Assembly (NCBI GenBank): GCA_037382365.1 | Contig: JARRPZ010000014.1 | Coordinates: forward strand, 1 to 52,401 | DNA: 52,401 nucleotides | Direction: 5' to 3' | Source: Lentisalinibacter sp037382365 | Lineage (GTDB): Bacteria; Pseudomonadota; Gammaproteobacteria; Steroidobacterales; Woeseiaceae | Part shown: in pieces, positions 8,298 through 16,650 of the stretch | Layout of the letters: every line of letters begins with the position of its first letter | How positions within the stretch are numbered: the stretch's first letter is position 1 | Program-made: the position numbers and the translations under genes | Notes under the pieces: generated by a model | What the model was told of the DNA's origin: nothing | Databases searched by the model: none | What the model saw: only the letters and a program-made list of their open reading frames with translations

Positions 8298-9680
8298 TCA
8301 GCCCGCGGCTCGGCGTACCGCATCGGGCGCCATTATCTCGCCGAGCACGGTCGCGTAACGATCGATGTCGCCCTCCGTCTTCGTTTCCGTCGCGCAGACC
8401 AGCAATGCATTCCCCAGTTCCGGGTAATCGGCGGAAAGGTCGTAGCCGCCCAGGATCCCGCGCTCACCGAGTGCCGTGAGCACGGGTGCCACCGGTCGGT
8501 CGAACCGCAGAACGGTCTCATGGAAGCAGGGCGTATCGAACGCGCTTTCCACACCCTCGATTCCGATGAGACGTTCACGCAACCGGTGTGTTCTTTCGTG
8601 GCACTCGGTAGCGACCCGCGCCAGTCCCTCCTCGCCGAGCAACGAGAGGTAGACCGTCGCCGCCGTGACCATCAGGCCCTGATTCGTGCAGATATTGGAA
8701 GTTGCCTTGGAACGGCGGATATGCTGTTCCCGCGCCTGCAGCGTGAGTGTGAAACCGGGGTTCCCGTCCAGGTCTTCCGTCCGGCCGACGATCCGGCCGG
8801 GCATCTGTCGCACGAACGGTCGGCGGGCCGCCATGAAACCGAAATACGGACCGCCGGAGGACAGCGGGACGCCGAGGGGCTGACCCTCACCGCAGACGAT
8901 GTCGGCGCCCTCTCCGCCCCATTCACCGGGCGGCTTCAGGACGGCGAGGGACGTCGGGTTGACGACGGCGATGACCATAGAGCCCAGGGCTCGCGCCCGG
9001 TCGGTGAGCTCGTCCATGTCTTCCAGCGTGCCGAGGAAGCTCGGTTGCTGGATGACGACCGCTACCGGGGGCTCGCCCGCCTCGGCGAGCGCCTCCAGCC
9101 GGGTCAGACCCGTCTCCGGATCCAGTGGCAGATAGTCGAATTCCAGCCCCTGCGTGCCGGCGATCGCCTCCGCCACCCTGCGATAGACCGGATTGACGCC
9201 TGCGGCCAGCAGCACCCGGCGCGACTTCGACTTCCGGTTCGCCCGGACCGCCATCAGCGCCGCCTCCGCCAGCGCCGATGCGCCGTCGTACAGGGAGGCA
9301 TTCGCGACGTCCATGCCGGTGAGACTCGCAATCATCGACTGGTACTCGTATATGACCTGCAGCGTGCCCTGGCTCGCCTCCGCCTGATAGGGCGTATAGG
9401 CACTGTAGAACTCGCCGCGAGTCGTAATCTCCCAGACCGCTGCCGGTATGTGGTGCTCGTACGCACCGGCGCCGAGGAAACAGAGCGGCGAACCGTCGCG
9501 GGCGGCACGCTCCCGCATGAGACGGGATACTTCCATCTCGGTCATCGCGTCCGGCACGCCCGGCAGATCGTCGATGATGAGTTCGGCGGGTATCTCTTCG
9601 AACAGCCGCTCGATCGAATCCACGCCGATGGTCTCCAGCATCGCGCGGATATCCTCTTCCGTGTGGGGGATGAATGGCAT
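8298..9680 (-). CDS. gcvPA: Glycine decarboxylase (P-protein) subunit 1
   Basis: The 460-residue protein is the non-PLP partner of GcvPB in bacteria with a split P-protein. It has the typical motifs FLGAGAYEHHIPAAV, FYSAYTPYQAEASQG and SLYDGASALAEA near the N-terminus and CTNQGLMVTAATVYLSLLG later. The start is the ATG at 9680 (MPFIPHTEED) with GGAAATT upstream. In-frame codons further upstream overlap the end of gcvH and look non-coding. The split is the natural two-gene form and not a frameshift: the two halves are separated by tpx, and each has its own start and stop. Confidence 0.96.
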   Translation of the reverse strand: MPFIPHTEEDIRAMLETIGVDSIERLFEEIPAELIIDDLPGVPDAMTEMEVSRLMRERAARDGSPLCFLGAGAYEHHIPAAVWEITTRGEFYSAYTPYQAEASQGTLQVIYEYQSMIASLTGMDVANASLYDGASALAEAALMAVRANRKSKSRRVLLAAGVNPVYRRVAEAIAGTQGLEFDYLPLDPETGLTRLEALAEAGEPPVAVVIQQPSFLGTLEDMDELTDRARALGSMVIAVVNPTSLAVLKPPGEWGGEGADIVCGEGQPLGVPLSSGGPYFGFMAARRPFVRQMPGRIVGRTEDLDGNPGFTLTLQAREQHIRRSKATSNICTNQGLMVTAATVYLSLLGEEGLARVATECHERTHRLRERLIGIEGVESAFDTPCFHETVLRFDRPVAPVLTALGERGILGGYDLSADYPELGNALLVCATETKTEGDIDRYATVLGEIMAPDAVRRAAG

Positions 9681-9696
9681 GGCAATTTCCGGTTGA

Positions 9697-10092
9697 CTAG
9701 TCGTCGGCTTCGGCCAACAGCTGCTCGTAGGCCTCGGGATCCAGTAGCTCTTCCAGTGCCCCGGGCGATGCAGGCGTGACACGGACGATCCAGCCTTCGC
9801 CGTAGGGATCGCTGTTCACCTTCTCCGGTTCATCCGCGAGGGCACCGTTGACCTCGTCCACCGTGCATTCGAAAGGCGCGTACACATCGGATGCAGCCTT
9901 GACCGACTCGACCACCGCAATCCCGTCCCCGGCATCGGCACTCTGCCCCTGCTCGGGCAGTTCGACGTAGACGAGATCGCCCAGCGCCTCCTGGGCATGG
10001 TCGGTGATACCGAGCGTGACCGTCCCGTCGTCCTCCAGACGCAGCCATTCATGGTCGGTCGTGAATTTCAGATCACCGGGTACTTCACTCAT
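9697..10092 (-). CDS. gcvH: Glycine cleavage system H protein
   Basis: The 131-residue lipoyl carrier shuttles the aminomethyl group between the P and T proteins and donates electrons through L protein. The lipoylation site is Lys65 in DGIAVVESVKAASDVYAP. The opening KFTTDHEWLRLEDDGTVTLGIT is a standard GcvH N-terminus. The ATG at 10092 is preceded by GGGAGGAAAACGAC, a strong Shine-Dalgarno. It lies 53 nt after gcvT and 16 nt before gcvPA. Confidence 0.97.
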   Translation of the reverse strand: MSEVPGDLKFTTDHEWLRLEDDGTVTLGITDHAQEALGDLVYVELPEQGQSADAGDGIAVVESVKAASDVYAPFECTVDEVNGALADEPEKVNSDPYGEGWIVRVTPASPGALEELLDPEAYEQLLAEADD

Positions 10093-10145
10093 GTCGTTTT
10101 CCTCCCTCGCCGGATCGCTGCCGGCCAAGACCTTCTTTGCATGCT

Positions 10146-11231
10146 TCAGATCAACACCTTGCCGCGGCGCACGAATGGCGGCGGGACGACCCGCACCGGC
10201 AGCCGCCGGCCGCGTATCTCCACGCCGAGCGAGTCGCCGGCCTCCGCCGCGATCCGTGCCAGCGCGACAGACCCGCCCACCGTCGGACCGAAACCACCGC
10301 TGGTGATCTCCCCGACCGTCTCATCCGCCGCCATGACCGACTGATGAGCGCGCAGGACCCCCTTGCCCTCCAGCACGAGGCCGACGAGGCGGCGCGGCAC
10401 GCCGGCTTCACGCTGGCGCTCCAGTGCGGCCCGGCCGACGAAATCCCGTTCAGGGGGCTCGAAGGCCACGGTCCAGCCGAGATTCGATTCCAGTGGAGTC
10501 GTCGTCTCGTCCATGTCGGCACCGTACAGGTTGAGGCCCGCTTCGAGGCGCAGCGTGTCCCGGGCGCCGAGACCACAGGGCTGCACGCCCGCGTCCGCCA
10601 GCGACCGCCAGGCCCGCATGACGGCATCACCGGTGCCGATGATCTCCCAGCCATCCTCGCCGGTGTAGCCGGTCCGGGCGACGAAGAAATCGCCGAAGCC
10701 GCCGGCCACGAACGGCTTCATGGCCAGTGCCTCCTCCCGCGCGGTTTCCGGCAGCAGCGCGGCCGCCCTCTCCCGCGCCTGCGGGCCCTGCACGGCGATC
10801 ATGGCGAGTTCGGGCCGCTCGGCGATTTCCGCATCGGTGCCTTCGGCCTGACGACGCATCCAGGCAAGGTCTTTCTCCCTGGTCGCCGCGTTCACGACCA
10901 GACGATAATCTCCGGGTCCCCGGTGATAGACGATCAGGTCGTCGATCACGCCACCCTCGTCGTTCAGCATGCAGGTGTAGAGGGCCCGGTCGGTACCCCG
11001 GATCTTGCCGATATCGTTCGCGAGGATCCTCGACAACAGACCGTCGGCACCGTCGCCGGTGACATCGACGACCGTCATGTGGGAGACGTCGAACATGCCG
11101 GCCGACTCGCGTACCGCCCGGTGCTCCGCGAGCTGGGAGCCGTAGCTGAGCGGCATGTCCCAGCCGCCGAAGTCGACGATCCGGGCGCCGGCTTCTTCGT
11201 GCAGCGGGTAGAGCGGTGTGCGATTGCCCAT
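10146..11231 (-). CDS. gcvT: Glycine cleavage system T protein (aminomethyltransferase)
   Basis: The 361-residue protein releases ammonia and transfers the methylene group to tetrahydrofolate. Family features include VDFGGWDMPLSYGSQLAEH near the N-terminus, a folate-site GYTGEDGWEI, and the LGARDTLRLEAGLNLYG block. The ATG at 11231 (MGNRTPLYPLH) is chosen because GAGGAG lies 6 nt upstream. A frame opening further upstream would run into the riboswitch. It is the first gene of the operon, with the tandem glycine riboswitch directly in its leader. Confidence 0.97.
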   Translation of the reverse strand: MGNRTPLYPLHEEAGARIVDFGGWDMPLSYGSQLAEHRAVRESAGMFDVSHMTVVDVTGDGADGLLSRILANDIGKIRGTDRALYTCMLNDEGGVIDDLIVYHRGPGDYRLVVNAATREKDLAWMRRQAEGTDAEIAERPELAMIAVQGPQARERAAALLPETAREEALAMKPFVAGGFGDFFVARTGYTGEDGWEIIGTGDAVMRAWRSLADAGVQPCGLGARDTLRLEAGLNLYGADMDETTTPLESNLGWTVAFEPPERDFVGRAALERQREAGVPRRLVGLVLEGKGVLRAHQSVMAADETVGEITSGGFGPTVGGSVALARIAAEAGDSLGVEIRGRRLPVRVVPPPFVRRGKVLI

Positions 11232-11259
11232 GCTGGCTCCTCGGTTGAGATAGAAGCGA

Positions 11260-11275
11260 CGGACGCTCGCGTCCG
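11260..11275 (-). promoter_or_regulatory. Hairpin between glycine aptamers and gcvT start
   Basis: CGGACG-CTCG-CGTCCG is a perfect 6-bp stem with a 4-nt loop. It lies 5 nt after the second aptamer and about 20 nt before the gcvT Shine-Dalgarno. It has no U tract, so if it is part of the expression platform it more likely affects translation or folding than intrinsic termination. Confidence 0.4.
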
Positions 11276-11280
11276 CCACC

Positions 11281-11465
11281 CCTCTGTCCGGTTACCTGAG
11301 AGATCGGGCGAGGCCTGCAGATCCTGCCACGCCGCACACCTTCGGTGGGCCGTCTCCGGCCGCTCTCCAGAGCCAATCAGCGTCCGCAGTCCGTATGCCT
11401 GAGCGTTTCCGGGCGTGTTGCGCCTTCGGCGATCCGGTTCAGCCGGATTCTCTCCCGCGGAGCTT
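11281..11465 (-). ncRNA. Tandem glycine riboswitch
   Basis: Read on the minus strand, two glycine aptamers lie back to back. Aptamer I (about 11460-11384) has GCGGGAGAGAATCC, then GCCGAAGGCGCAA, then GCTCAGGCATACGGACTGC. Aptamer II (about 11372-11281) has CTGGAGAGC, then CACCGAAGGTG, then TCTCAGGTAACCGGACAGAG. These are the conserved glycine-aptamer blocks in the right order, with the short linker normal for the cooperative tandem class. The position just before gcvT confirms the assignment: high glycine should switch on the cleavage operon, including tpx. Confidence 0.96.
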
Positions 11466-11481
11466 GTCGATCAGGGCTCGG

Positions 11482-11511
11482 ATCATAACGTATCCGTCGT
11501 CCGGGTGACCA
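11482..11511 (-). promoter_or_regulatory. Promoter of the glycine cleavage operon
   Basis: On the minus strand a -35 TGGTCA (11511-11506) and a -10 TATGAT (11487-11482) are 18 bp apart. The predicted start, near 11475, is about 10 nt before the first aptamer. It lies immediately after the stop codon of the upstream Lrp-type gene, so gcvT has its own promoter. Confidence 0.65.
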
Positions 11512-11522
11512 GCGCCGTCCCC

Positions 11523-11981
11523 TCAGAGCGGCAGCGCCGAGGTCGACTTCTTCTGCTTCAGCACGAAACTCGTGTTCGCGGTCTGCACACCGGTAAGCCG
11601 GAGCAGTGTCCCGCTCAAGAAATCCTCGTAACTTTCCATGTCTCTGGCGACCACCTTGATGAGGTAATCGTACTGGCCGCTCATGGAACAGCACTCCTGG
11701 ACCTCGTCGCAGCGCCGAATCACGTCCTCGAGCTCGCGGATGGTGTCCGGATGATGGTCCTCGAGCGAGATCTGCACATAGGCGAGGACCGGGAAGCCGA
11801 GTGCCTGCCGGGACAGCCGAGCGACATATTGCTCGATGACCCCCTCCTCCTCGAGTCGGCGCACGCGACGCCAGCAGGGAGAAGGAGAGAGCCCGATCTG
11901 CCTGGCGAGCTGCTGATTCGAGATGCGGGCTTCACGTTGCAGGATCGAGAGAATCCGCCGGTCGTGACTATCTAGAGCCAT
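11523..11981 (-). CDS. Lrp/AsnC-family transcriptional regulator
   Basis: The 152-residue protein opens with MALDSHDRRILSILQREARI and an N-terminal winged HTH (SNQQLARQIGLSPSPCWRRV, about residues 21-40). A C-terminal RAM/AsnC effector domain follows (about 65-140), with the conserved SGQYDYLIKVVARDMESYEDF. Members bind amino acids and form octamers that wrap DNA. The gene is divergent from phenylalanine hydroxylase across a 134-nt gap with a strong dyad (12024-12066). Control of phhA, probably with aromatic amino acids as effector, is therefore the simplest inference. It also lies upstream of the gcv operon on the same strand. Confidence 0.93.
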   Translation of the reverse strand: MALDSHDRRILSILQREARISNQQLARQIGLSPSPCWRRVRRLEEEGVIEQYVARLSRQALGFPVLAYVQISLEDHHPDTIRELEDVIRRCDEVQECCSMSGQYDYLIKVVARDMESYEDFLSGTLLRLTGVQTANTSFVLKQKKSTSALPL

Positions 11982-12023
11982 TTTCTTTCCATATATCTGT
12001 CTATTATGGAATTATTTTGCTTC

Positions 12024-12066
12024 ATGGGCGATACAGAGCGCAAATTTGCAATCGATTTGCGCCCAT
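12024..12066. promoter_or_regulatory. Nested dyad, likely Lrp-type operator
   Basis: An inner perfect repeat GCGCAAAT (12038-12045) / ATTTGCGC (12055-12062) is nested in an outer repeat ATGGGCG (12024-12030) / CGCCCAT (12060-12066). A 10-bp palindrome GCAAATTTGC sits at 12040-12049. The AT-rich core in a GC-rich genome, between a divergent Lrp-family gene and phhA, fits the AT-rich, roughly 15-bp palindromes bound by this family. Protein binding is inferred. Confidence 0.6.
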
Positions 12067-12115
12067 CCGCGGTTATTCTGTTCTTCGGTTTCAGCATCAG
12101 GACAGGGACGCGATC

Positions 12116-12910
12116 ATGGGCAAGGGCATCACGTACACCGCAAAGCAGCCGGACGCCGACGGCTTCATCCCGTACACGGCGGCGGAGGACGCCGTCTGGG
12201 CAGAGCTGATGGAACGGCAGAAACAGGTTCTGCCCGGCCGTGCGTGCCAGGCGTTCGTCGAGGCGCTGGACGTGCTCGATCTTCCCGCAGATCGGGTGCC
12301 GCAATGCCCGGAGGTATCGGCCGTGCTGCGCGAATGCACCGGCTGGTCGGTCAAGCCCGTACCGGCCCTGATACCGCTCGACGAGTTCTTCTCGTTGCTC
12401 GCGAATCGCACGTTCCCCGCGGCGTCATTCATCCGGGCGCCGGAGGAACTCGACTACCTCGAGGAGCCGGATATATTCCACGAGATCTTCGGCCATACAC
12501 CGCACCTGACGGATCGCCGTTTTGCCGCCTTCACGGAGGCATACGGCAAGGCCGGCCTGGCCGCCAGCGACGAGGACCGGGAGATGCTCGCTCGGCTGTA
12601 CTGGTTTACCGTCGAATTCGGGCTCGTACGGACCGGCGACGGAATACGAAGTTACGGTGCGGGAATCTGCTCCTCGCCCGGCGAGACGCGCTATGCGGTA
12701 GACAGCCCGAACCCCGAGCGTGTGCCGTTCGACCCTGTCGAGGCACTCCGTACACCCTACCGAATCGACATTTTCCAGCCCGTTTATTTCGTGCTGGAGA
12801 GCTTCGATCAGCTCTTCGATCTCGCCCGTAGTGATCTCGGGGCCCTGATCCGGGAAGCCCGACGCCTGGGGGACCGGCCAGCGCAGTTTCCGCCCAAGGC
12901 CGCGGCCTAG
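12116..12910 (+). CDS. phhA: Phenylalanine 4-monooxygenase
   Basis: The 264-residue bacterial-type enzyme is pterin-dependent and converts phenylalanine to tyrosine. The iron ligands are visible as His122 and His127 (FHEIFGHTP) and Glu167 (FTVEFGL). The pterin-side motif LIPLDEFFSLLANRTFP lies at 85-101. The ATG at 12116 has AGGACAGGGA upstream and gives the usual bacterial length. No pterin-carbinolamine dehydratase (phhB) lies next to it. The divergent Lrp-type regulator and the shared dyad suggest amino-acid-responsive control. The gene ends 18 nt before a convergent ATP-grasp gene. Confidence 0.96.
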   Translation: MGKGITYTAKQPDADGFIPYTAAEDAVWAELMERQKQVLPGRACQAFVEALDVLDLPADRVPQCPEVSAVLRECTGWSVKPVPALIPLDEFFSLLANRTFPAASFIRAPEELDYLEEPDIFHEIFGHTPHLTDRRFAAFTEAYGKAGLAASDEDREMLARLYWFTVEFGLVRTGDGIRSYGAGICSSPGETRYAVDSPNPERVPFDPVEALRTPYRIDIFQPVYFVLESFDQLFDLARSDLGALIREARRLGDRPAQFPPKAAA

Positions 12911-12928
12911 CCCTGCCGACGAAGGCCT

Positions 12929-13903
12929 TCAGGCGCCAGTCGCGGCGAAATGCTCCCGGGCGAAACGGGCCCGATCGGGCGGGCTCGCCGCCGGATCGTA
13001 CTCACGATCAACGAGCGCCAGACGGGGAGTCAGTCCCGCCCGGTTCGCCAACTGTATACTGAGTCCCGGTCGCGCGTTCATCTCCAGGATGAGCGGCCCG
13101 AGATCGCGGTCCAGTACCATGTCCACGCCGACGTAACCGAGGCCGGTCACCTCGATGGCCCGGGCGGCGGAAGTGAGTATGAAGTCCCACTCCGGGATGC
13201 GCAGGCCCGCGATCGGGTGATAGGTGTCCGGATGCTCCTCGACGATCTCGTTGCCGCAGACGCCATCCAGCGTCACGCCCCCGCTCATGTCGATCCCGGC
13301 CCCGACGGCGCCCTGATGGAGATTTGCCTTGCCGCGTGACTGCTTCGTCGGCAGACGCGCCATGGCCATCACGGGATATCCGCGGTACGCGATCACGCGG
13401 ATATCGGGCACACCCTGAAAGGTGATCTTCTCGAACAGGGGATCGAACTGCACGCAGTACTCGATGAGGGCCGTGTCGGGCTCACCGGTCAGACTGTACT
13501 GCCCGCCGACGATGTTAGAGATATGGAAATCGAGCGTCTCCTCGTCCCAGATCTGTCCGTCCACCAGGCGGTAACGATCCCTGCGCCGCCCGGACACGAC
13601 GATGATGCCGTCGCCGCCGCTACCGTGTGCGGGCTTGACCACGAAACTCTCCCTGTCACCTATGATCGCCGGAGCCCGTCCGGTATCGCCCTGATTGTCG
13701 ATGATGCCGTAGAGTTCCGGCACGGCCATGCCGGCGTCGAGCGCGAGCTGCTTCGTGAGGACCTTGTCGTCGACGCGGGGATAGAACCGGCGCTGGTTCT
13801 GCTCCATGATGAAGTGAGCATTGCGCTGGTTCAGACCCAGCACACCGGCCGCCCGGAGCCGCCGGGCCGATGAGCGCAGGTTCAGCCGCGACAGCAGGCC
13901 CAT
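12929..13903 (-). CDS. Alpha-L-glutamate ligase-like (RimK-related) ATP-grasp protein
   Basis: The 324-residue protein has ATP-grasp signatures: VDDKVLTKQLALDAG, FVVKPAHGSGGDGIIV (nucleotide-binding loop, about residues 87-102) and LILEMNARPGLSIQLAN (Mg ligands, about 270-286). It belongs to the RimK-related 'alpha-L-glutamate ligase-like' group, whose members sit next to an inactive transglutaminase/7TM gene, as here. ATP-grasp ligases couple an acid to an amine or amino acid; the substrate is not readable. The start ATG (MGLLSRLNLR) is 3 nt after the upstream gene, so the two are translationally linked. No retropepsin-like/RimB third partner is seen in the window. Confidence 0.9.
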   Translation of the reverse strand: MGLLSRLNLRSSARRLRAAGVLGLNQRNAHFIMEQNQRRFYPRVDDKVLTKQLALDAGMAVPELYGIIDNQGDTGRAPAIIGDRESFVVKPAHGSGGDGIIVVSGRRRDRYRLVDGQIWDEETLDFHISNIVGGQYSLTGEPDTALIEYCVQFDPLFEKITFQGVPDIRVIAYRGYPVMAMARLPTKQSRGKANLHQGAVGAGIDMSGGVTLDGVCGNEIVEEHPDTYHPIAGLRIPEWDFILTSAARAIEVTGLGYVGVDMVLDRDLGPLILEMNARPGLSIQLANRAGLTPRLALVDREYDPAASPPDRARFAREHFAATGA

Positions 13904-13906
13904 CCT

Positions 13907-15430
13907 TCAGCCGCGTTCGATGACACCGCGGAAGCGCGGCAGTTCTGTGAGTCGGTAGCCGGTGTAGCGCCCCGCCAGCAGTACGAGGGCGAGCACGATC
14001 AGCAACAGCTCGGGGAAAGTGAAGACGAGGTGCTGGAGCCAGTCGATGCCCATGGCGAGATAAGCGAGCGCAGCCACGATCAGGCTGCCCAGGCCCGCCT
14101 TGATTGCGTCTTCGGGTCCCCGCTCTTCCCAGACTACCGACATGCGCTCGATGGTCATCGCGATGATCACCATGGGGAACAGTGCGACGGACAGGCCCGT
14201 CTCGATGCCGAGCTTGTGGAAGACGATACTGATCAGAAGCATGAGCAGTACGACGACGATCAGTACGGCGGTGAGCCGGGGAACCAGCAGCAGCCTCAGT
14301 CGCTCCAGCAGGAACCGGATTGACAACCCGAGCGAAACAAGAAGCGTGAACAGAATGATGCCCCACAGGAGCTGAGTCTCCCGGAATGCCAGTGCGATCA
14401 GCACCGGCATGAAGGTCCCGAATGTCTGTACGCCGATGAAATTGCGCATGATGACCATCACCAGGGCGCCGATGGGGATCATCAGCAAGACGGAGTAAAC
14501 AGCCTGGGTCTGGATCGGCAGACTGAACAGCGAGAACTCCACGAGACGGGAACGGCGCTGCTCGGCGCGCTGTTCTGCCACCTCCAGGGTATCGAGCTGA
14601 TTCTCACGCACCGCCAGCGTGACCTCCAGACCGCTGCCGCCCTCCACCGTTGCCAGCGGCTCGCTGCCTCGCCACCACACCAGGTAATCGTCGGGCAACC
14701 CCTCCTCGCCGCTACGCGGGTCGAAGTACAGCCATCGGATGCCATCGTGGATCTCGAGCCAGGGAAGGATCTCCGCGTGCCGGCTCTGCTCCTTCAGCAT
14801 GATTCCCCGCAGCATGCGCGCCGGGGTCCGGGCTGCCGCCAGGATGCGGGTCACCGTGAGCACGAAACCCGCCGGTGTTTCGGACAAGCTGCGCAGCAAT
14901 TCGACGTTGGGATCCGGTGTCGGGTCGTTCAGACGGTGGAGGAGTTCCGCTGTGAAAGAGGCAGGATCGGCCGACTGTTCCCGCACTTCGGCAACCAGAA
15001 CCTGCATCGCCGTGTCGAACGGTTCCTCGAAAGACGGGGCGGGCGGGAACGGCGGCGTCGTGTCCGAGTATCGACTGGAATCGTCCTCGTAGACTACCGC
15101 ACGATAATAGAGTGTCTGGGGACCATCGGCGCGTCGTATCGCCCACTGGGCCTCCCGTCCGCCGCTGTCGAGATTTACACTGAATCCGTATCCTCTCGAG
15201 ACGGAGTTCTCCGTGAGGAGGGTGTACCCGGGGGTCAGTGTCGGCAGCTGCAGGTTGGCCTTGATCGAACCGGGTCCGCCGAGGAAATTTATCGTCGCCT
15301 CGACGGTCCACACGGTGGTCTTCTGGTCCGGGGCGAGCGGCAGACCGATCACCCGCCACTTGTACGCGAACATGGTCACCGCGACGAGTGTGAGGACCGT
15401 CGTGATGATGAGCAGATAGCGCCGGCTCAT
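13907..15430 (-). CDS. Inactive transglutaminase fused to seven-helix membrane domain
   Basis: The 507-residue protein has a first membrane helix (about 5-23), then a long periplasmic region (about 25-295) containing a transglutaminase-like fold (AARTPARMLRGIMLKEQSRHAEILPWLEIHDG) that lacks the Cys-His-Asp triad. A C-terminal block of about seven hydrophobic segments follows (FSLFSLPIQTQAVYSVLLM onward). This matches the known uncharacterised family 'inactive transglutaminase fused to 7 transmembrane helices'. The pairing with the adjacent ATP-grasp gene is conserved in many proteobacteria. A plausible but unproved role is sensing or recruiting a periplasmic peptide or osmotic cue for the cytoplasmic ligase. 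Confidence 0.88.
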   Translation of the reverse strand: MSRRYLLIITTVLTLVAVTMFAYKWRVIGLPLAPDQKTTVWTVEATINFLGGPGSIKANLQLPTLTPGYTLLTENSVSRGYGFSVNLDSGGREAQWAIRRADGPQTLYYRAVVYEDDSSRYSDTTPPFPPAPSFEEPFDTAMQVLVAEVREQSADPASFTAELLHRLNDPTPDPNVELLRSLSETPAGFVLTVTRILAAARTPARMLRGIMLKEQSRHAEILPWLEIHDGIRWLYFDPRSGEEGLPDDYLVWWRGSEPLATVEGGSGLEVTLAVRENQLDTLEVAEQRAEQRRSRLVEFSLFSLPIQTQAVYSVLLMIPIGALVMVIMRNFIGVQTFGTFMPVLIALAFRETQLLWGIILFTLLVSLGLSIRFLLERLRLLLVPRLTAVLIVVVLLMLLISIVFHKLGIETGLSVALFPMVIIAMTIERMSVVWEERGPEDAIKAGLGSLIVAALAYLAMGIDWLQHLVFTFPELLLIVLALVLLAGRYTGYRLTELPRFRGVIERG

Positions 15431-15441
15431 CGTGGATCCGC

Positions 15442-16650
15442 TCAGGCCGTTTCGGCCAGGCCCGTCGCATGACGCACCGCCATCCGCTTCAGGGGAGCGA
15501 CTCGATTGAATAGACGCATCCCGTTCATGCGGACACGAGTCGCGACCGGCGACTCCATGCCGAAGAAACGCTGCAGTGCGTCGAGGAACATCAGTGTGCG
15601 CATGTTCTCGCCCTTGCGCGCCCGCTCGTAGCGGCGCAGTACCGGTCGGTCGCCGGGGTCCTCTCCGTTGCGACGCGCCGCTGCGATGCGATCGGACAAC
15701 TCCGCCACGTCACCAAAACCGAGATTCACACCCTGGCCGGCGAGCGGATGTACCGCATGCGCCGCATCGCCGGCAAGCACTACTCGTTGGCCAACGTATT
15801 CGGGCGCCCACGCGGCGCTCAGTGGGAATGTCGCTCGCGGAGCGTCGACCTGCAGTGCGCCCAATACTCCGCCCGTTGCCTCCGTTATCCGGTAGCCCAG
15901 CGCCTCGTCATCCATTCCCGACAGTTCCCGACAGGCCTCGGTATCGACAGACCAGACGACGGAGCAGCGACCATCGCCCAGAGGCAGCAGCGCGACCGGC
16001 CCGGACGGCAGGAAGCGCTGCCAGGCCGTATTGTCGTGTCGACGTTCCGGCCGGACATGGGTGACCAGCGCATCCTGCGGGTAACGCCGGGTGCGCACGG
16101 TCAGACCCGCCAGGCGGCGCAAGGTCGATCGGGCGCCGTCGGCCCCGACGACCAGGCTCGCATTCAGAGCCTCGCCGTCCTCGAGCAAAAGACGGCCGGT
16201 TCGCATGCCCGGCTGCAGCTCCGACACCCGGCGACCAAAATACCAGGCAACCCGGTCGGAGCCGTCCAGCGAATGGTACAGCCGATCCCTGATCAGTTCG
16301 TTCTCGACGATATGCCCGAGCTCCGGCAGACCGAGTTCGTCCGCGGCGAAACGAAGGGCGGCACTGCCCTCCGGCTCACCCTGCGCATCCCATACGCACA
16401 TCGCTGAGTAAGTCCCGAACCGTGACCGACAGATGGCCGACCAGACGCCGCAACGCTCCAGCACGGCGCGCGACCCCGGAGAGATCGCCGACACACGCAG
16501 CCCCACGTCTCCCGACTCGTCGAATGCCGGCGTCGGCCCCGCATCGACGACGGCCACCCGGATCGAACCGTCTTCCGCATGCAACAGCGCGGCGAGCGCC
16601 AGACCGACCATTCCGCCACCGACGACCGCGACGTCGAATCCGGCCGTCAA
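15442..16650 (-). CDS. ubiI: UbiH/UbiF/COQ6-family FAD monooxygenase, probably UbiI
   Basis: The 402-residue flavoprotein is predicted to hydroxylate the ubiquinone ring. It has the N-terminal Rossmann GxGxxG as VAVVGGGMVGLALAALL, the middle VVGADGARSTLRRLAG, and the second FAD motif VLAGDAAHAVHPLAGQGVNLGFGDVAEL. GDAAH and the GFGD ending resemble UbiI/VisC rather than UbiH. The order pepP-ubiH-ubiI is the standard gammaproteobacterial one, which supports C5-hydroxylase assignment. The start overlaps the ubiH stop by 4 nt (ATGA), indicating coupled translation. Confidence 0.9.
   Translation of the reverse strand: MTAGFDVAVVGGGMVGLALAALLHAEDGSIRVAVVDAGPTPAFDESGDVGLRVSAISPGSRAVLERCGVWSAICRSRFGTYSAMCVWDAQGEPEGSAALRFAADELGLPELGHIVENELIRDRLYHSLDGSDRVAWYFGRRVSELQPGMRTGRLLLEDGEALNASLVVGADGARSTLRRLAGLTVRTRRYPQDALVTHVRPERRHDNTAWQRFLPSGPVALLPLGDGRCSVVWSVDTEACRELSGMDDEALGYRITEATGGVLGALQVDAPRATFPLSAAWAPEYVGQRVVLAGDAAHAVHPLAGQGVNLGFGDVAELSDRIAAARRNGEDPGDRPVLRRYERARKGENMRTLMFLDALQRFFGMESPVATRVRMNGMRLFNRVAPLKRMAVRHATGLAETA

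Noticed and set aside
6290..9680. gcvP apparently broken into two pieces by a frameshift or insertion
   Set aside because: The two-subunit gcvPA/gcvPB form is natural. Each has its own start and stop, and an intact tpx lies between.
12040..12079. A full sigma70 promoter for phhA using TTGCAA (12046-12051) and TATTCT (12074-12079)
   Set aside because: The 22-bp spacing is too long for a normal promoter, so I did not list it.
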